Shown: positions 28,881 through 36,981, counted from the first letter of the stretch. The stretch is 64,000 nt of DNA from Methylibium sp. (GCA_013824165.1 PNNH01000005.1:19499-83498), one strand, 5' to 3'. Program-made: numbers and translations. The notes: generated from the letters alone by a model not told the origin.

Positions 28881-29192
28881 ATGGCAGATCCGATGCGCAT
28901 TCGCGCTCAAGCCGCTGGCGACAAGGCAACAGTTCGTGTGCTGATGGCGCATGAGATGGAAAGTGGTCAGCGCAAGGACTCGGCAGGCAAGACCATCCCT
29001 GCCTGGTTCATCAGTGAAGTCAGCGCCTCGCTCAATGGCAAGGTGGTGATGACTGCGGAGTGGGGACCTTCGGTGTCCAAGAACCCGTTCCTGCAGTTCG
29101 CCATCAAGGGCGCCAAGGCCGGTGACAAGGTTTCGGTCACCTGGACTGACAACAAGGGCGACAAGCGCACCGACGAGGCAGCGGTTTCCTGA
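28881..29192 (+). CDS. soxZ: Sulfur-carrier partner SoxZ
   Basis: A 103-residue immunoglobulin-like protein that forms the SoxYZ heterodimer. It starts ADPMRIRAQAAGDKATVRVLMAHEMESGQRKD, the family opening, and has IPAWFISEV and the conserved NPFLQFAIKG. It has no signal peptide, as expected, since it is exported bound to SoxY. The AAGGAG site lies before the ATG. A strong palindrome follows 18 bases after the stop. Confidence 0.96.
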   Translation: MADPMRIRAQAAGDKATVRVLMAHEMESGQRKDSAGKTIPAWFISEVSASLNGKVVMTAEWGPSVSKNPFLQFAIKGAKAGDKVSVTWTDNKGDKRTDEAAVS

Positions 29193-29210
29193 TTCTGTTG
29201 TCATTGAGCG

Positions 29211-29230
29211 CCGGCCCGCATGCGGGCCGG
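29211..29230. terminator. Perfect GC-rich palindrome between soxZ and soxA
   Basis: CCGGCCCGC-AT-GCGGGCCGG is a 20-base perfect palindrome followed by TCTCTATTTG. The stem is very stable, but the T-tract is poor. It probably works as a partial terminator or as an mRNA-stabilising hairpin that sets soxCDYZ apart from soxAX. Confidence 0.6.
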
Positions 29231-29299
29231 TCTCTATTTGTGCTTTCATTCGCGTGCCTTACCCTTTAGAACCCAGATAAGCAAAACAGGAGACGGAGC

Positions 29300-30100
29300 A
29301 TGAAGCTTCCAAAGGTCCTTCTCGCCATCAGCTGCGCGCTGCCGCTGTCGATGGCTCAGGCTCAAAAGAGTGCGGCAGATGGCATAGCTGAATACCGGGC
29401 GCTGCTGGCCGACGGCAATCCGGCCGAGCTGTTCGAAGCCAAGGGCGAGGGCATCTGGAAGACCAAGCGCGGTCCGAAGAATGCGTCTCTGGAAGCCTGT
29501 GATCTGGGCAAAGGGCCAGGTGTCGTCAAAGGCGCTTTCGTCGAGTTGCCGCGCTGGTTCAAGGACACGCAGCGGGTGCAGGACATGGAGTCTCGCCTGC
29601 TGACCTGCATGGAAACACTGCAGGGTCTGGACCCGGTGGCAATTGCAAAGACGCCTTTTGGCCGCGGTGAGCAGGCCAATATGGAAGCTCTGGCGGCCTG
29701 GATCTCGGCTGAGTCACGCGGCATGAAGATGAACTTGTCTCAGGGCCATTCGGACGAGCGTCGGATGTATGAATTGGGCAAGCGGGCCTTCTTCTTCCGT
29801 GGCGGCCCGATGGATTTTTCCTGCGCCTCCTGTCATGGCGAGGAGGGCAAGCGAATCCGTTTGCAGGACTTGCCGATCCTGACGAAGAATCCGGGAGACG
29901 GCGTTGGCTTCGCGGCCTGGCCAGCATACCGGGTGTCCAGCGGTGAGATGTGGAGCATGCAGCGCCGCCTGAACGACTGCTTCCGCCAGCAACGCTTTCC
30001 TTACCCAGGGTTTGCTTCGGATGTGACGATTGCTCTGGCCGTCTATATGGGCGTCAACGCCAAGGGTGCCGAGTCGATTGCCCCGGCCATCAAGCGCTGA
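29300..30100 (+). CDS. soxA: SoxA subunit of the SoxAX L-cysteine S-thiosulfotransferase (monohaem type)
   Basis: A 266-residue periplasmic cytochrome that joins thiosulfate to the SoxY cysteine. A Sec signal ends at MAQAQ. There is one CxxCH site, CASCHG (Cys175-His179). The catalytic haem-ligand cysteine, which becomes a persulfide, is Cys227 in NDCFRQQRFPY. The N-terminal haem site of dihaem SoxA is absent; two lone cysteines (LEACDLG, LLTCMET) probably form the structural disulfide seen in monohaem forms. soxX follows after 7 bases. Confidence 0.95.
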   Translation: MKLPKVLLAISCALPLSMAQAQKSAADGIAEYRALLADGNPAELFEAKGEGIWKTKRGPKNASLEACDLGKGPGVVKGAFVELPRWFKDTQRVQDMESRLLTCMETLQGLDPVAIAKTPFGRGEQANMEALAAWISAESRGMKMNLSQGHSDERRMYELGKRAFFFRGGPMDFSCASCHGEEGKRIRLQDLPILTKNPGDGVGFAAWPAYRVSSGEMWSMQRRLNDCFRQQRFPYPGFASDVTIALAVYMGVNAKGAESIAPAIKR

Positions 30101-30107
30101 AGGAGAC

Positions 30108-30761
30108 ATGATGCGAAAGACAACAATTGCAGTAGCCGCCAGCATCGCCGCCGTCACCCTGACGCTGGCCGGATGTGCCGTCGCGCCCAGTTCAGCCGAG
30201 CTTGATGCGCAGGCTGCAGCGATGATGAAGGCCTCGTTCCGTGACGAAGGTATCGCCACGATGAAGCGGCTGGATCAGGACCTGGGCCAGCAAGCCTGCT
30301 CGTCCGACAAGCAGCCCAGCGATGCGGTCGCCAAGAAGATCGAGGAAGAGTCGATGGCTTCGATTCGCTGGCCGGCCGGCGGCCAATACATCGGCGACTG
30401 GCGTGAGGGCGAGAGGCTGGCGCAGAACGGGCGCGGCATGACCTGGACCGACCGCTCTGCGGCGTCCAGTGCCAACGGCGGCAACTGCTACAACTGCCAC
30501 CAGATCAGCAAGGCTGAGATCTCCTTCGGCACGATTGGGCCGAGCCTGTACAACTACGGCAAGATCCGTGGCGTGAAGGATGTTGCCGACCCCGCGACGG
30601 CCGCGATCGTGCAGTACACCTGGGGCAAGCTGTGGAATTCCAAGGCTTACAGCGCCTGTTCCAACATGCCGCGCTTCGGCCATGCCGGACTGCTGGATGA
30701 GACGCAGCTCAAGCACATCATGGCCCTGCTGCTGGACCCGAAGTCACCGGTCAACCAGTAA
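30108..30761 (+). CDS. soxX: SoxX subunit of SoxAX (cytochrome c)
   Basis: A 217-residue monohaem cytochrome with CYNCH at Cys127-His131 and a probable distal Met187 in CSNMPRFGH. A Sec-type leader contains LAGC at residues 20-23, which fits a lipobox, so SoxX may be lipid-anchored in this organism. The region between leader and haem domain is about 90 residues longer than in Paracoccus SoxX, as in other type-III-like SoxX proteins. The AAGGAG site precedes ATG-ATG at 30108/30111. Confidence 0.93.
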   Translation: MMRKTTIAVAASIAAVTLTLAGCAVAPSSAELDAQAAAMMKASFRDEGIATMKRLDQDLGQQACSSDKQPSDAVAKKIEEESMASIRWPAGGQYIGDWREGERLAQNGRGMTWTDRSAASSANGGNCYNCHQISKAEISFGTIGPSLYNYGKIRGVKDVADPATAAIVQYTWGKLWNSKAYSACSNMPRFGHAGLLDETQLKHIMALLLDPKSPVNQ

Positions 30762-30773
30762 ACACTCGCCACC

Positions 30774-30795
30774 AGCCCGCTTCGGCGGGCTTTGT
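30774..30795 (+). terminator. Terminator between soxX and soxB
   Basis: AGCCCGC-TTCG-GCGGGCT is a 7-bp GC-rich stem with a stable UUCG tetraloop, followed by TTGTTTG. It should reduce read-through into soxB. Confidence 0.8.
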
Positions 30796-30824
30796 TTGAA
30801 GTTAAACATAAGCGATTACTTATC

Positions 30825-32558
30825 ATGAATCTCAGCAAGCGCGAATTTTTGCAGGTCATGTCGGCCGCTTCCGTGGCGGGCATGGGGCTGGGGCGTTATG
30901 CCGATGCGGACGCGGCGACAGCCGAACAAGGGCTGTACGACTTGCCCCGCTTTGGCCAGGTGTCCTTCCTTCACATGACCGACTGCCATGCGCAGCTCAA
31001 GCCGATCTACTTCCGCGAGCCCAATGTGAACCTGGGTATCGCCGGCATGCAGGGCAACACGCCGCATGTGGTGGGCGAGAAGCTGCTCAAGAGCATTGGC
31101 GTGCGTCCGGGGACTGTGCAGGCCCATGCCTACACCTACATCGACTTCGAGCGCGCCGCGCGCCGCTACGGCAAGGTGGGTGGTTTTGCGCATCTCTCTA
31201 CGCTGGTCAAGCGAATGAAGGCGAGCCGGCCGGGCGCCTTGCTGCTCGACGGTGGTGACACTTGGCAGGGTTCTGCCACTTCGCTGTGGACCAATGCCCA
31301 GGACATGGTTGACGCCTGCAAGCTGCTCGGCGTGGACGTGATGACCGGCCACTGGGAGTTCACCTATGGCATGGAGCGCGTCAAGGAAATCCTGGAGAAG
31401 GATTTCAAGGGCAAGCTCGACTTCGTGGCGCAGAACGTCAAGACCAACGACTTCGGTGACCAGGTGTTCAGCCCCTATGTCATCCGGGAAATCAACGGCG
31501 TGAAGTGCGCCATCATCGGCCAGGCCTTCCCGTACACACCAATCGCCAATCCGCGCCATATGGTGGCGGACTGGGCCTTCGGCATCCAGGACGAGAACAT
31601 GCAGGCCATGGTCGACGAGGCGCGCGGCAAGGGCGCCAAGGTCGTCGTCGTGATCTCGCACAACGGCATGGATGTTGACCTCAAGATGGCCTCGCGCGTG
31701 CGCGGCATCGACGCCATCATGGGCGGCCACACGCATGACGGCGTGCCGGTGCCGGTGCTGGTGCAGAACGCAGGTGGCAAGACCATCGTCACGAATGCGG
31801 GCAGCAATGGGAAGTTCCTGGGGGTGCTGGACTTTGAACTCAAGGATGGCCGCGTCAGCGATTTCCGCTACAAGCTGATGCCCATCTTCTCGAACATGCT
31901 GAAGGCCGATCCTGAGATGGACGCCCTGATCAACAAGATCCGGGCGCCGTACGAAGCCAAGCTGTCAGAGAAACTGGCCATCACCGACGGTCTGCTGTAT
32001 CGACGCGGCAACTTCAACGGCAGCTGGGACCAGTTGCTGGTGGACGCACTGATGGATGTGCAGGGCGCGGACATTGCCTTCTCGCCTGGTTTCCGCTGGG
32101 GCACGAGCCTGCTGCCTGGCGATGTGATCACGCGTGAGTTGATGATGGATCAGGTTGCCACCACCTACTCCTACGCGACCGTCACCGAGATGAGCGGTGC
32201 GACCATCAAGACCGTGCTTGAGGACGTCTGCGACAACCTGTTCAACCCCGACCCCTACTACCAGCAAGGCGGCGACATGGTGCGCGTTGGTGGCCTGACT
32301 TATGCCTGCGAGCCAGGTGCGGGCATGGGCCGGCGCATCCAGGACATGCGCCTGAACGGCAAGCCGATCGAGGCCGGCAAGAACTACCGTGTGGCCGGCT
32401 GGGCGCCGGTGGCCGAAGAGGCTGCCAGCATGCCCGGCACCCGCATGGTGTGGGATGTGGTCGAGCAGTGGCTCAAGTCCAAGGGCCGTGTCACGCCGCG
32501 CAAGATCAACACGCCGCGTCTGATCGGCGTCAGCGGAAATCCGGGCATCGTGCTCTGA
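30825..32558 (+). CDS. soxB: Thiosulfohydrolase SoxB
   Basis: A 577-residue periplasmic di-manganese hydrolase that releases sulfate from SoxY-bound thiosulfonate. Metal-binding motifs of the 5'-nucleotidase fold are present in order: HMTDCHAQLKP, LLDGGDTWQGS, TGHWEFTYG, ISHNGMD and GGHTHDGVP. The signal is of twin-arginine type but with Lys-Arg instead of Arg-Arg (SKREFLQVMSAASVAGMG). The ATG at 30825 lacks a clear ribosome-binding site (AGCGATTACTTATC). Because a terminator lies between soxX and soxB, soxB may have its own promoter. Confidence 0.96.
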   Translation: MNLSKREFLQVMSAASVAGMGLGRYADADAATAEQGLYDLPRFGQVSFLHMTDCHAQLKPIYFREPNVNLGIAGMQGNTPHVVGEKLLKSIGVRPGTVQAHAYTYIDFERAARRYGKVGGFAHLSTLVKRMKASRPGALLLDGGDTWQGSATSLWTNAQDMVDACKLLGVDVMTGHWEFTYGMERVKEILEKDFKGKLDFVAQNVKTNDFGDQVFSPYVIREINGVKCAIIGQAFPYTPIANPRHMVADWAFGIQDENMQAMVDEARGKGAKVVVVISHNGMDVDLKMASRVRGIDAIMGGHTHDGVPVPVLVQNAGGKTIVTNAGSNGKFLGVLDFELKDGRVSDFRYKLMPIFSNMLKADPEMDALINKIRAPYEAKLSEKLAITDGLLYRRGNFNGSWDQLLVDALMDVQGADIAFSPGFRWGTSLLPGDVITRELMMDQVATTYSYATVTEMSGATIKTVLEDVCDNLFNPDPYYQQGGDMVRVGGLTYACEPGAGMGRRIQDMRLNGKPIEAGKNYRVAGWAPVAEEAASMPGTRMVWDVVEQWLKSKGRVTPRKINTPRLIGVSGNPGIVL

Positions 32559-32566
32559 TCCGCTCC

Positions 32567-32598
32567 GGGACTTTCCTTTCAAAGCAAGGGAAAGTCCC
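32567..32598 (+). terminator. Hairpin just after soxB
   Basis: GGGACTTTCC pairs with GGAAAGTCCC across a 12-base loop. It has no T-tract. It is the first of two stem-loops after soxB. Confidence 0.5.
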
Positions 32599-32613
32599 CG
32601 GCACACAGTGCTT

Positions 32614-32637
32614 GTAGGGCCGCGGGAGCGGCCCTAC
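32614..32637 (+). terminator. Second hairpin after soxB
   Basis: GTAGGGCCGC-GGGA-GCGGCCCTAC is a perfect 10-bp stem, followed by TATTGCTC. With the preceding hairpin it probably ends or stabilises the sox transcript. Confidence 0.6.
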
Positions 32638-32655
32638 TATTGCTCAACACTTAAG

Positions 32656-32675
32656 AAAGTTTGATATCAAATTTT
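32656..32675. promoter_or_regulatory. Near-perfect dyad upstream of the ArsR-type regulator
   Basis: The core TTTGATATCAAA (32660-32671) is perfect. Flanking AAAG/TTTT extend it to 20 bases with a single mismatched pair. It lies 10 bases before the regulator ATG, so binding would block initiation. A/T-rich dyads of this size are typical ArsR/SmtB operators. Confidence 0.65.
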
Positions 32676-32685
32676 CGAGAACGTA

Positions 32686-33108
32686 ATGAGCGACAAACGT
32701 CCGCAAGACCCGTCCCAGGATCTCACTGAGGCCAACGCTGGCGGCGCTACGCCCAGGCCCGATGTAGCCGAGATGCGCCGGCATGCGGCAGAGGCTACCG
32801 CGCTGCTGAAGGCGATGGGCAATGAAGACCGGCTGCTGATTCTGTGCACCCTCAGCCAGGGCGAGATGACGGTGGGCGATCTTGAGGCGCGTACCCAGAT
32901 CCATCAGCCCACCTTATCGCAGCAACTCACGGTGTTGCGTGCGCAAGGCATGGTCTGCTGCCGCCGCGAAGGCCGGCACGCCTTCTACTCGGTCTGCAGC
33001 CCTGCGGCTCTGGCCACCATCGACACGCTCTACGGCCTTTTCTGCGCGCGCAGCGGGACTTGCACGCCGCCTGCACCGAGCAAGGGCCGGGGGAGGGCGC
33101 CCAAGTGA
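32686..33108 (+). CDS. ArsR/SmtB-family regulator of the SqrR/BigR (persulfide-sensing) type
   Basis: A 140-residue winged-helix repressor. The DNA-recognition helix reads HQPTLSQQLTVLRAQGMV and the wing REGRHAFYSV. Cys54 (RLLILCTLS) and Cys120 (LYGLFCARS) are 66 residues apart, the same spacing I recall for the two sensor cysteines of SqrR and BigR. In those proteins the cysteines form a tetrasulfide bridge when sulfane sulfur is present, which releases DNA. Extra cysteines (91, 92, 104, 126) are also present. It sits between soxB and the accessory sulfur genes. The likely role is derepression of sox and neighbouring genes by persulfide. Confidence 0.85.
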   Translation: MSDKRPQDPSQDLTEANAGGATPRPDVAEMRRHAAEATALLKAMGNEDRLLILCTLSQGEMTVGDLEARTQIHQPTLSQQLTVLRAQGMVCCRREGRHAFYSVCSPAALATIDTLYGLFCARSGTCTPPAPSKGRGRAPK

Positions 33109-33213
33109 GCTAGACCGAGCCCCCACCCGGCCGCGAGAGCCCCTGGCGGCAGGGTCATCAACGCTAGCCGCGCATCGAACGACGGCAGCGCAATCACAAC
33201 CTGGAGACAAAAC

Positions 33214-34518
33214 ATGAAACGACTGACAGCAGTCGCTGTGGCGACGCTCGCCCTGCCTTTTTCTGCGCAAGCCACCAACGGCATGCTGCTGGAGGGCTAC
33301 GGGCCGATCAGCGCGGCCATGGGTGGGGCCGCGACGGCGGTCGAGAACGGCCTTGCCGCCGCCGCCAACAACCCCGCAACGCTGGGGCTGCAGACCGCGG
33401 GCGCCCGCCTGGATCTCGCCATCGGCCACCTCGGGCCTCGAGTCTCTTCAAGTGCCGGTCCCATGGTGGCGGATTCGGGTGGACGCGCCTACGTGATGCC
33501 CGCTCTGGGCTACGGCCGGCGCAATGGCGATCTCACTTACGGGGTCGCTCTGTTCGCCCAGGGCGGCATGGGCACCGACTACGCGTCTAACAGCTTCCTC
33601 GCGATGGGTTCGGGCAAGGAAGTGCGATCTGAGCTAGGCGTTGGGCGGCTCATCCTGCCGCTGGCCTGGCAGGCCAGCCCTGAGCTGGTGATCGGTGGCT
33701 CGGTGGATCTGGTGTGGTCGACCCTTGACCTGCGCATGGCGGCGTCCGGCGCCCAGCTCGGCCAGATGGTGACCGGGGCCGGCGGCAATCTCGCGATGGC
33801 CTTGCCGGCACTGGGCGGTGCACCTTGGGCGCGCATTGACTTCAGTGACGGCAGCAGCTTTTCTGGTGAGGCCTTCTCGACAGGCTTTGCTGCCAAGCTC
33901 GGGCTGATCTACAAGGCGTCGCCGACGCTCACACTGGGTGCAAGCTGGCACAGCAAGACTTCGCTGCGCGATATGAAGACGGGCAAGAACGCGGCCTCGC
34001 TGAGTGCCTTCGGTGGCTTTGCTGATGCCGGCCAACTGACGGTGCAGGATTTCCAGATGCCGCAGCAGTTTGCGCTGGGCCTGGGCTGGCAGGCAACGCC
34101 GGCGCTGCTGTTTGCGCTGGATGTCAAGCATGTTGCCTGGTCTGACGTGATGCAGTCCTTCAAGATGCGCTACGTCAGTTCGGGCATGGGCGGTGAAGTG
34201 AGCTTCGCACTGCCACAGCAATGGCGCGATCAGACCGTGATGGCGATGGGCGTGGCATGGAAGGCGTCCCCGGCGCTGACGCTACGCGCGGGCTACAACT
34301 CGGACTCGAACCCGATACCGGACAGCACGGTGAACCCGTTGTTCCCGGCCACGATTCGAAAGCACTACAGCCTGGGCTTCGGCTACGAGCTGTCGGAGCG
34401 CTCGGGCATCAGCGCCGCGGTCACCAGGGCGCCAAAGGTGAGTGTGCAAGCCGGCTCCGGAGTTTCGATCAGCCACAGCCAGTTGAATGCGCAGCTGATG
34501 TTCAGCCAGCGCTTCTGA
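33214..34518 (+). CDS. FadL/TodX-family outer membrane transport protein
   Basis: A 434-residue outer membrane beta-barrel. A Sec signal ends at FSAQA. The plug region TNGMLLEGYGPISAAMGGAATAVENGLAAAANNPATL carries the family's NG...GMGGA...NNPA pattern. Alternating-residue strands fill the rest, and the protein ends in SQRF with a terminal Phe for barrel insertion. FadL proteins pass hydrophobic molecules by lateral diffusion. Here it lies in a sulfur-oxidation locus, 105 bases after the persulfide-type regulator and before a DUF302 lipoprotein gene. A role with hydrophobic sulfur species is possible but unproven. Confidence 0.85.
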   Translation: MKRLTAVAVATLALPFSAQATNGMLLEGYGPISAAMGGAATAVENGLAAAANNPATLGLQTAGARLDLAIGHLGPRVSSSAGPMVADSGGRAYVMPALGYGRRNGDLTYGVALFAQGGMGTDYASNSFLAMGSGKEVRSELGVGRLILPLAWQASPELVIGGSVDLVWSTLDLRMAASGAQLGQMVTGAGGNLAMALPALGGAPWARIDFSDGSSFSGEAFSTGFAAKLGLIYKASPTLTLGASWHSKTSLRDMKTGKNAASLSAFGGFADAGQLTVQDFQMPQQFALGLGWQATPALLFALDVKHVAWSDVMQSFKMRYVSSGMGGEVSFALPQQWRDQTVMAMGVAWKASPALTLRAGYNSDSNPIPDSTVNPLFPATIRKHYSLGFGYELSERSGISAAVTRAPKVSVQAGSGVSISHSQLNAQLMFSQRF

Positions 34519-34560
34519 ATTCCTCAGCCACTTTTTTAGCTCAAATAGCAGGAAATTCTC

Positions 34561-35139
34561 ATGAACGGATTTAAGACATCGATCATCCGAGTTGTCTCGG
34601 TGGCGCTGCTGGGCGCAGCACTGACCGGTTGCGGCACGGTCGCGACTATGGGCAAGCTCGAGGAGGGGGCCGCCGCCGAGGCTGGCCGGATGTGGGACCG
34701 CTGGGTCGAGAGCGGTGGCGACATTGCCGTGGCCACCACCTGGGAGCGCAAGGTCAAGCCGGGCGTCACTCTGGACCAGATCGAGCAGGCGCTGGCCAGC
34801 GTCGCCACCGAGATGAATATTCGCCCGGTGGGCGAGTTGCCGCTGTCAAAGGAGTTGGAGGCGCGCAGCGGCAAGCCGGAGCGGCTGCTGAAGGTCTACA
34901 ACTACTGCAACCCGCAGACCGCGCGCAAGATGGTCGACTTCTCGCCGCACATGGCGGCCTATCTGCCTTGTCGCATCAGCATCGTTGAGCAGGCCGACGG
35001 CCTGTGGCTGTACACGCTCAACATGGACATGATGATCAAGATGGGCCGCAAGATGCCGCCTGAACTCAAGGTGGACACCATGAAGGTGCGCGAAGCGATT
35101 TGGCAGATGATGGAGAAGGGTTCGAAGGGCGACTTCTGA
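34561..35139 (+). CDS. DUF302-domain lipoprotein
   Basis: A 192-residue protein with a lipobox LTGC (Cys24), so it is predicted to be anchored in a membrane facing the periplasm. The C-terminal half matches the DUF302 pattern, with LLKVYNYCNPQTARKMVDF and AAYLPCRISIVEQADG. Cysteines in those two segments could take part in sulfur chemistry. DUF302 proteins are often found beside sox genes; their biochemical role is not established. A bidirectional hairpin follows at 35173. Confidence 0.75.
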   Translation: MNGFKTSIIRVVSVALLGAALTGCGTVATMGKLEEGAAAEAGRMWDRWVESGGDIAVATTWERKVKPGVTLDQIEQALASVATEMNIRPVGELPLSKELEARSGKPERLLKVYNYCNPQTARKMVDFSPHMAAYLPCRISIVEQADGLWLYTLNMDMMIKMGRKMPPELKVDTMKVREAIWQMMEKGSKGDF

Positions 35140-35172
35140 GTCGCTGCCCTTTCAGGGCCGGTGTGAAGCAGG

Positions 35173-35196
35173 AGCGGGCCGCATGGCCCGCTTTTC
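35173..35196. terminator. Bidirectional terminator between the DUF302 and DsrE-like genes
   Basis: AGCGGGCC-GCAT-GGCCCGCT is a perfect 8-bp stem followed by TTTTC. It is placed between converging genes. Confidence 0.8.
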
Positions 35197-35212
35197 AATT
35201 GCTTCGCCAGAT

Positions 35213-35656
35213 TCAGGGCTTCAGATAGGCGTAGCTCTCGCGCGCCTGCAGTTTGCTGACTTCGGCAACGCCGGACGGCACGACCTTGGCCTCCATCACC
35301 ACGCGGTCAGCGGGGATCTTGCGGGAGACCAGGGTGTTGTTGCAGACGCGGAACTCGACACCGCGGCCAGACAACTCGCCGATGGCGCCCGCGAAAGGCT
35401 GGCCCGAGGCGTTCTCGGCACCATCGAGCAGGAAGTCGATGCCGGGGCCATGCGTCACGACGATGATCTTGGTCTTTGGCTCAGCATTCAGATGGTTGCG
35501 GATATTGCCGATGGCTCTCGAAGCTTGCTGCACACCTTCGCTCAGGTGATAGACCACCTTGATGCCGGAATCGTCGGCACGCGCAGCGCTGGCCGCCGCG
35601 ATACCGAAGGTGGCGGCCAGCAGGCCGCCCAAGTGAAATCGTCGTGTGTTTGACAT
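35213..35656 (-). CDS. Exported DsrE/DsrF-like protein
   Basis: A 147-residue protein of the DsrE-like fold. The leader RRFHLGGLLAATFGIAAASAARA resembles a twin-arginine signal. The mature part has KVVYHLSEGVQQASRAIGNIRNHL and KIIVVTHGPGIDFLL. It contains a single cysteine, Cys105, in GVEFRVCNNTL, the position where DsrE-like sulfur carriers hold their active cysteine. The ATG at 35656 with GAGGAGCGATG context (GGAG before ATG) is chosen over the upstream start at 35698. It is divergent from the YeeE-type transporter gene. Confidence 0.82.
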   Translation of the reverse strand: MSNTRRFHLGGLLAATFGIAAASAARADDSGIKVVYHLSEGVQQASRAIGNIRNHLNAEPKTKIIVVTHGPGIDFLLDGAENASGQPFAGAIGELSGRGVEFRVCNNTLVSRKIPADRVVMEAKVVPSGVAEVSKLQARESYAYLKP

Positions 35657-35708
35657 ACATCGCTCCTCAACCGGGTGTCCGGGGTGTAAATTAGCCATTG
35701 CGCATACT

Positions 35709-35728
35709 AGGATTTAATGCCAAATCCT
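35709..35728. promoter_or_regulatory. Dyad in the divergent dsrE-like / yeeE-like intergenic region
   Basis: AGGATTT-AATGCC-AAATCCT is a perfect 7-bp inverted repeat with a 6-base spacer. It is centred in the 109-base gap between two divergent genes, and so is a candidate shared operator. Confidence 0.5.
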
Positions 35729-35765
35729 GGCGCCTGACATACGGGCTTACGCCGACATCACCATC

Positions 35766-36899
35766 ATGCCGATCGAATCCCTCATCGACTCTCTCGGGCA
35801 GTCCAAGGCCTTGGCTTTGGGAGGGCTGTTGATCGGTTTCATGTTCGGCTTCTTCGCCCAGCGCTCGCGATTCTGCCTGCGCTCGGCCACCATCGAGTTT
35901 TCGCGCCGCGTGCATGGCGGCAAGTTGACGGTCTGGTTGTTCGCCTTCGCTGTCGCACTGCTGTCGACCCAAGGGCTGATCGCGCTGGGATGGCTGGATG
36001 TCAGCAGCGCGCGCCAGCTGGCGGCGCGTGGCAGCTTGTCGGGGGCAGCCATTGGCGGCGCGCTGTTCGGCGTCGGCATGATCCTGGCGCGTGGCTGTTC
36101 CAGCCGGTTGCTGGTGTTGGCCGCCCAGGGCAATCTGCGCTCTGTGCTGTCCGGGCTGGTGTTCGCGGTGACGGCCCAGGCCGCCTGGTCGGGCGTGCTC
36201 GCGCCCTGGCGCGAACAGATCTCTGGCTGGTGGACGGTGGATGGCGGTGCGGCCCGCGACCTGGTCGCGATCAGCGGCCTGGGGCGCACGGGCGCCCTGC
36301 TGTTCGGCGCCTTGTGGCTGATCGCCGCGGTCCGCTGGGCCCGCCATCAGCGCGTGCCCGCCTGGGGCTGGGCAGGGGCCAGCATGGTGGGCCTCAGCAT
36401 CACGGCTGCCTGGTGGTACACCGGCTCGGTCGCGGCAGCCGGGCTGGAAGCCGCGGCGGCGCCGGTGCAGAGCCTGAGCTTCACCGGCCCATCGGCCGAA
36501 GTGCTGGTGCGTGTGCTGTTCGCACCGGACAAGGCGCCGACCTTCGATCTGGGTCTGGTTCCTGGCGTCTTCCTGGGCTCCTTCGTGGCTGCGGCGCTGT
36601 TCCGTGAACTCAAGCTCGAAGGCTTTGCTGGCGGGGCCAGCATGCGCCGCTATCTGATCGGCGCCGTGCTGATGGGCTTTGGCGGCATGCTGGCCGGTGG
36701 CTGTGCGGTCGGTGCGGGCCTGTCCGGCGCGGCAGTCTTCACCATCACTTCCTGGGTCACGCTGTCGGCCATGTGGGCCGCTGCGGCGCTGACCGATTGG
36801 CTGGTGGACCAACGCGGCGAGCAGTTCGGTCGGGAAGCGGCACCGGCCGATCAAGCGATGCCCAGCCGCAGCTTTTCAAACCAGGGTCTGCGTCTATGA
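35766..36899 (+). CDS. YeeE/YedE (TsuA-like) sulfur-compound transporter
   Basis: A 377-residue inner-membrane protein with about ten hydrophobic segments. Cysteines that relay thiosulfate in TsuA are conserved: Cys37 (RSRFCLRSA), Cys111 (ARGCSSR) and Cys313 (GGCAVGAGLSG). The 202-residue spacing of the last two equals that of Cys91 and Cys293 of the characterised TsuA, as I remember it. It has two internal repeats, each with a GxxxARGC/AGGC-type motif. Beside sox genes it probably moves thiosulfate or another sulfur species across the inner membrane. The ATG at 35766 is supported by the family start. Confidence 0.87.
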   Translation: MPIESLIDSLGQSKALALGGLLIGFMFGFFAQRSRFCLRSATIEFSRRVHGGKLTVWLFAFAVALLSTQGLIALGWLDVSSARQLAARGSLSGAAIGGALFGVGMILARGCSSRLLVLAAQGNLRSVLSGLVFAVTAQAAWSGVLAPWREQISGWWTVDGGAARDLVAISGLGRTGALLFGALWLIAAVRWARHQRVPAWGWAGASMVGLSITAAWWYTGSVAAAGLEAAAAPVQSLSFTGPSAEVLVRVLFAPDKAPTFDLGLVPGVFLGSFVAAALFRELKLEGFAGGASMRRYLIGAVLMGFGGMLAGGCAVGAGLSGAAVFTITSWVTLSAMWAAAALTDWLVDQRGEQFGREAAPADQAMPSRSFSNQGLRL

Positions 36900-36981
36900 G
36901 CCGCGCGGACAGCGCTGAAGCGGCGCAGCAGCGAGTAGCCAGCGCGACGGCAGACGCCGCCGCGCGCCAAGCGAGATAGCG

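Noticed and set aside
36896..36979. 27-residue reading frame overlapping the end of the YeeE-like gene (ATGA) and ending just before the SoxH-like gene
   Set aside because: The position fits a coupling peptide, but the composition (Ala/Arg/Gln) and short length give no support; it is kept only as a possible translational bridge.
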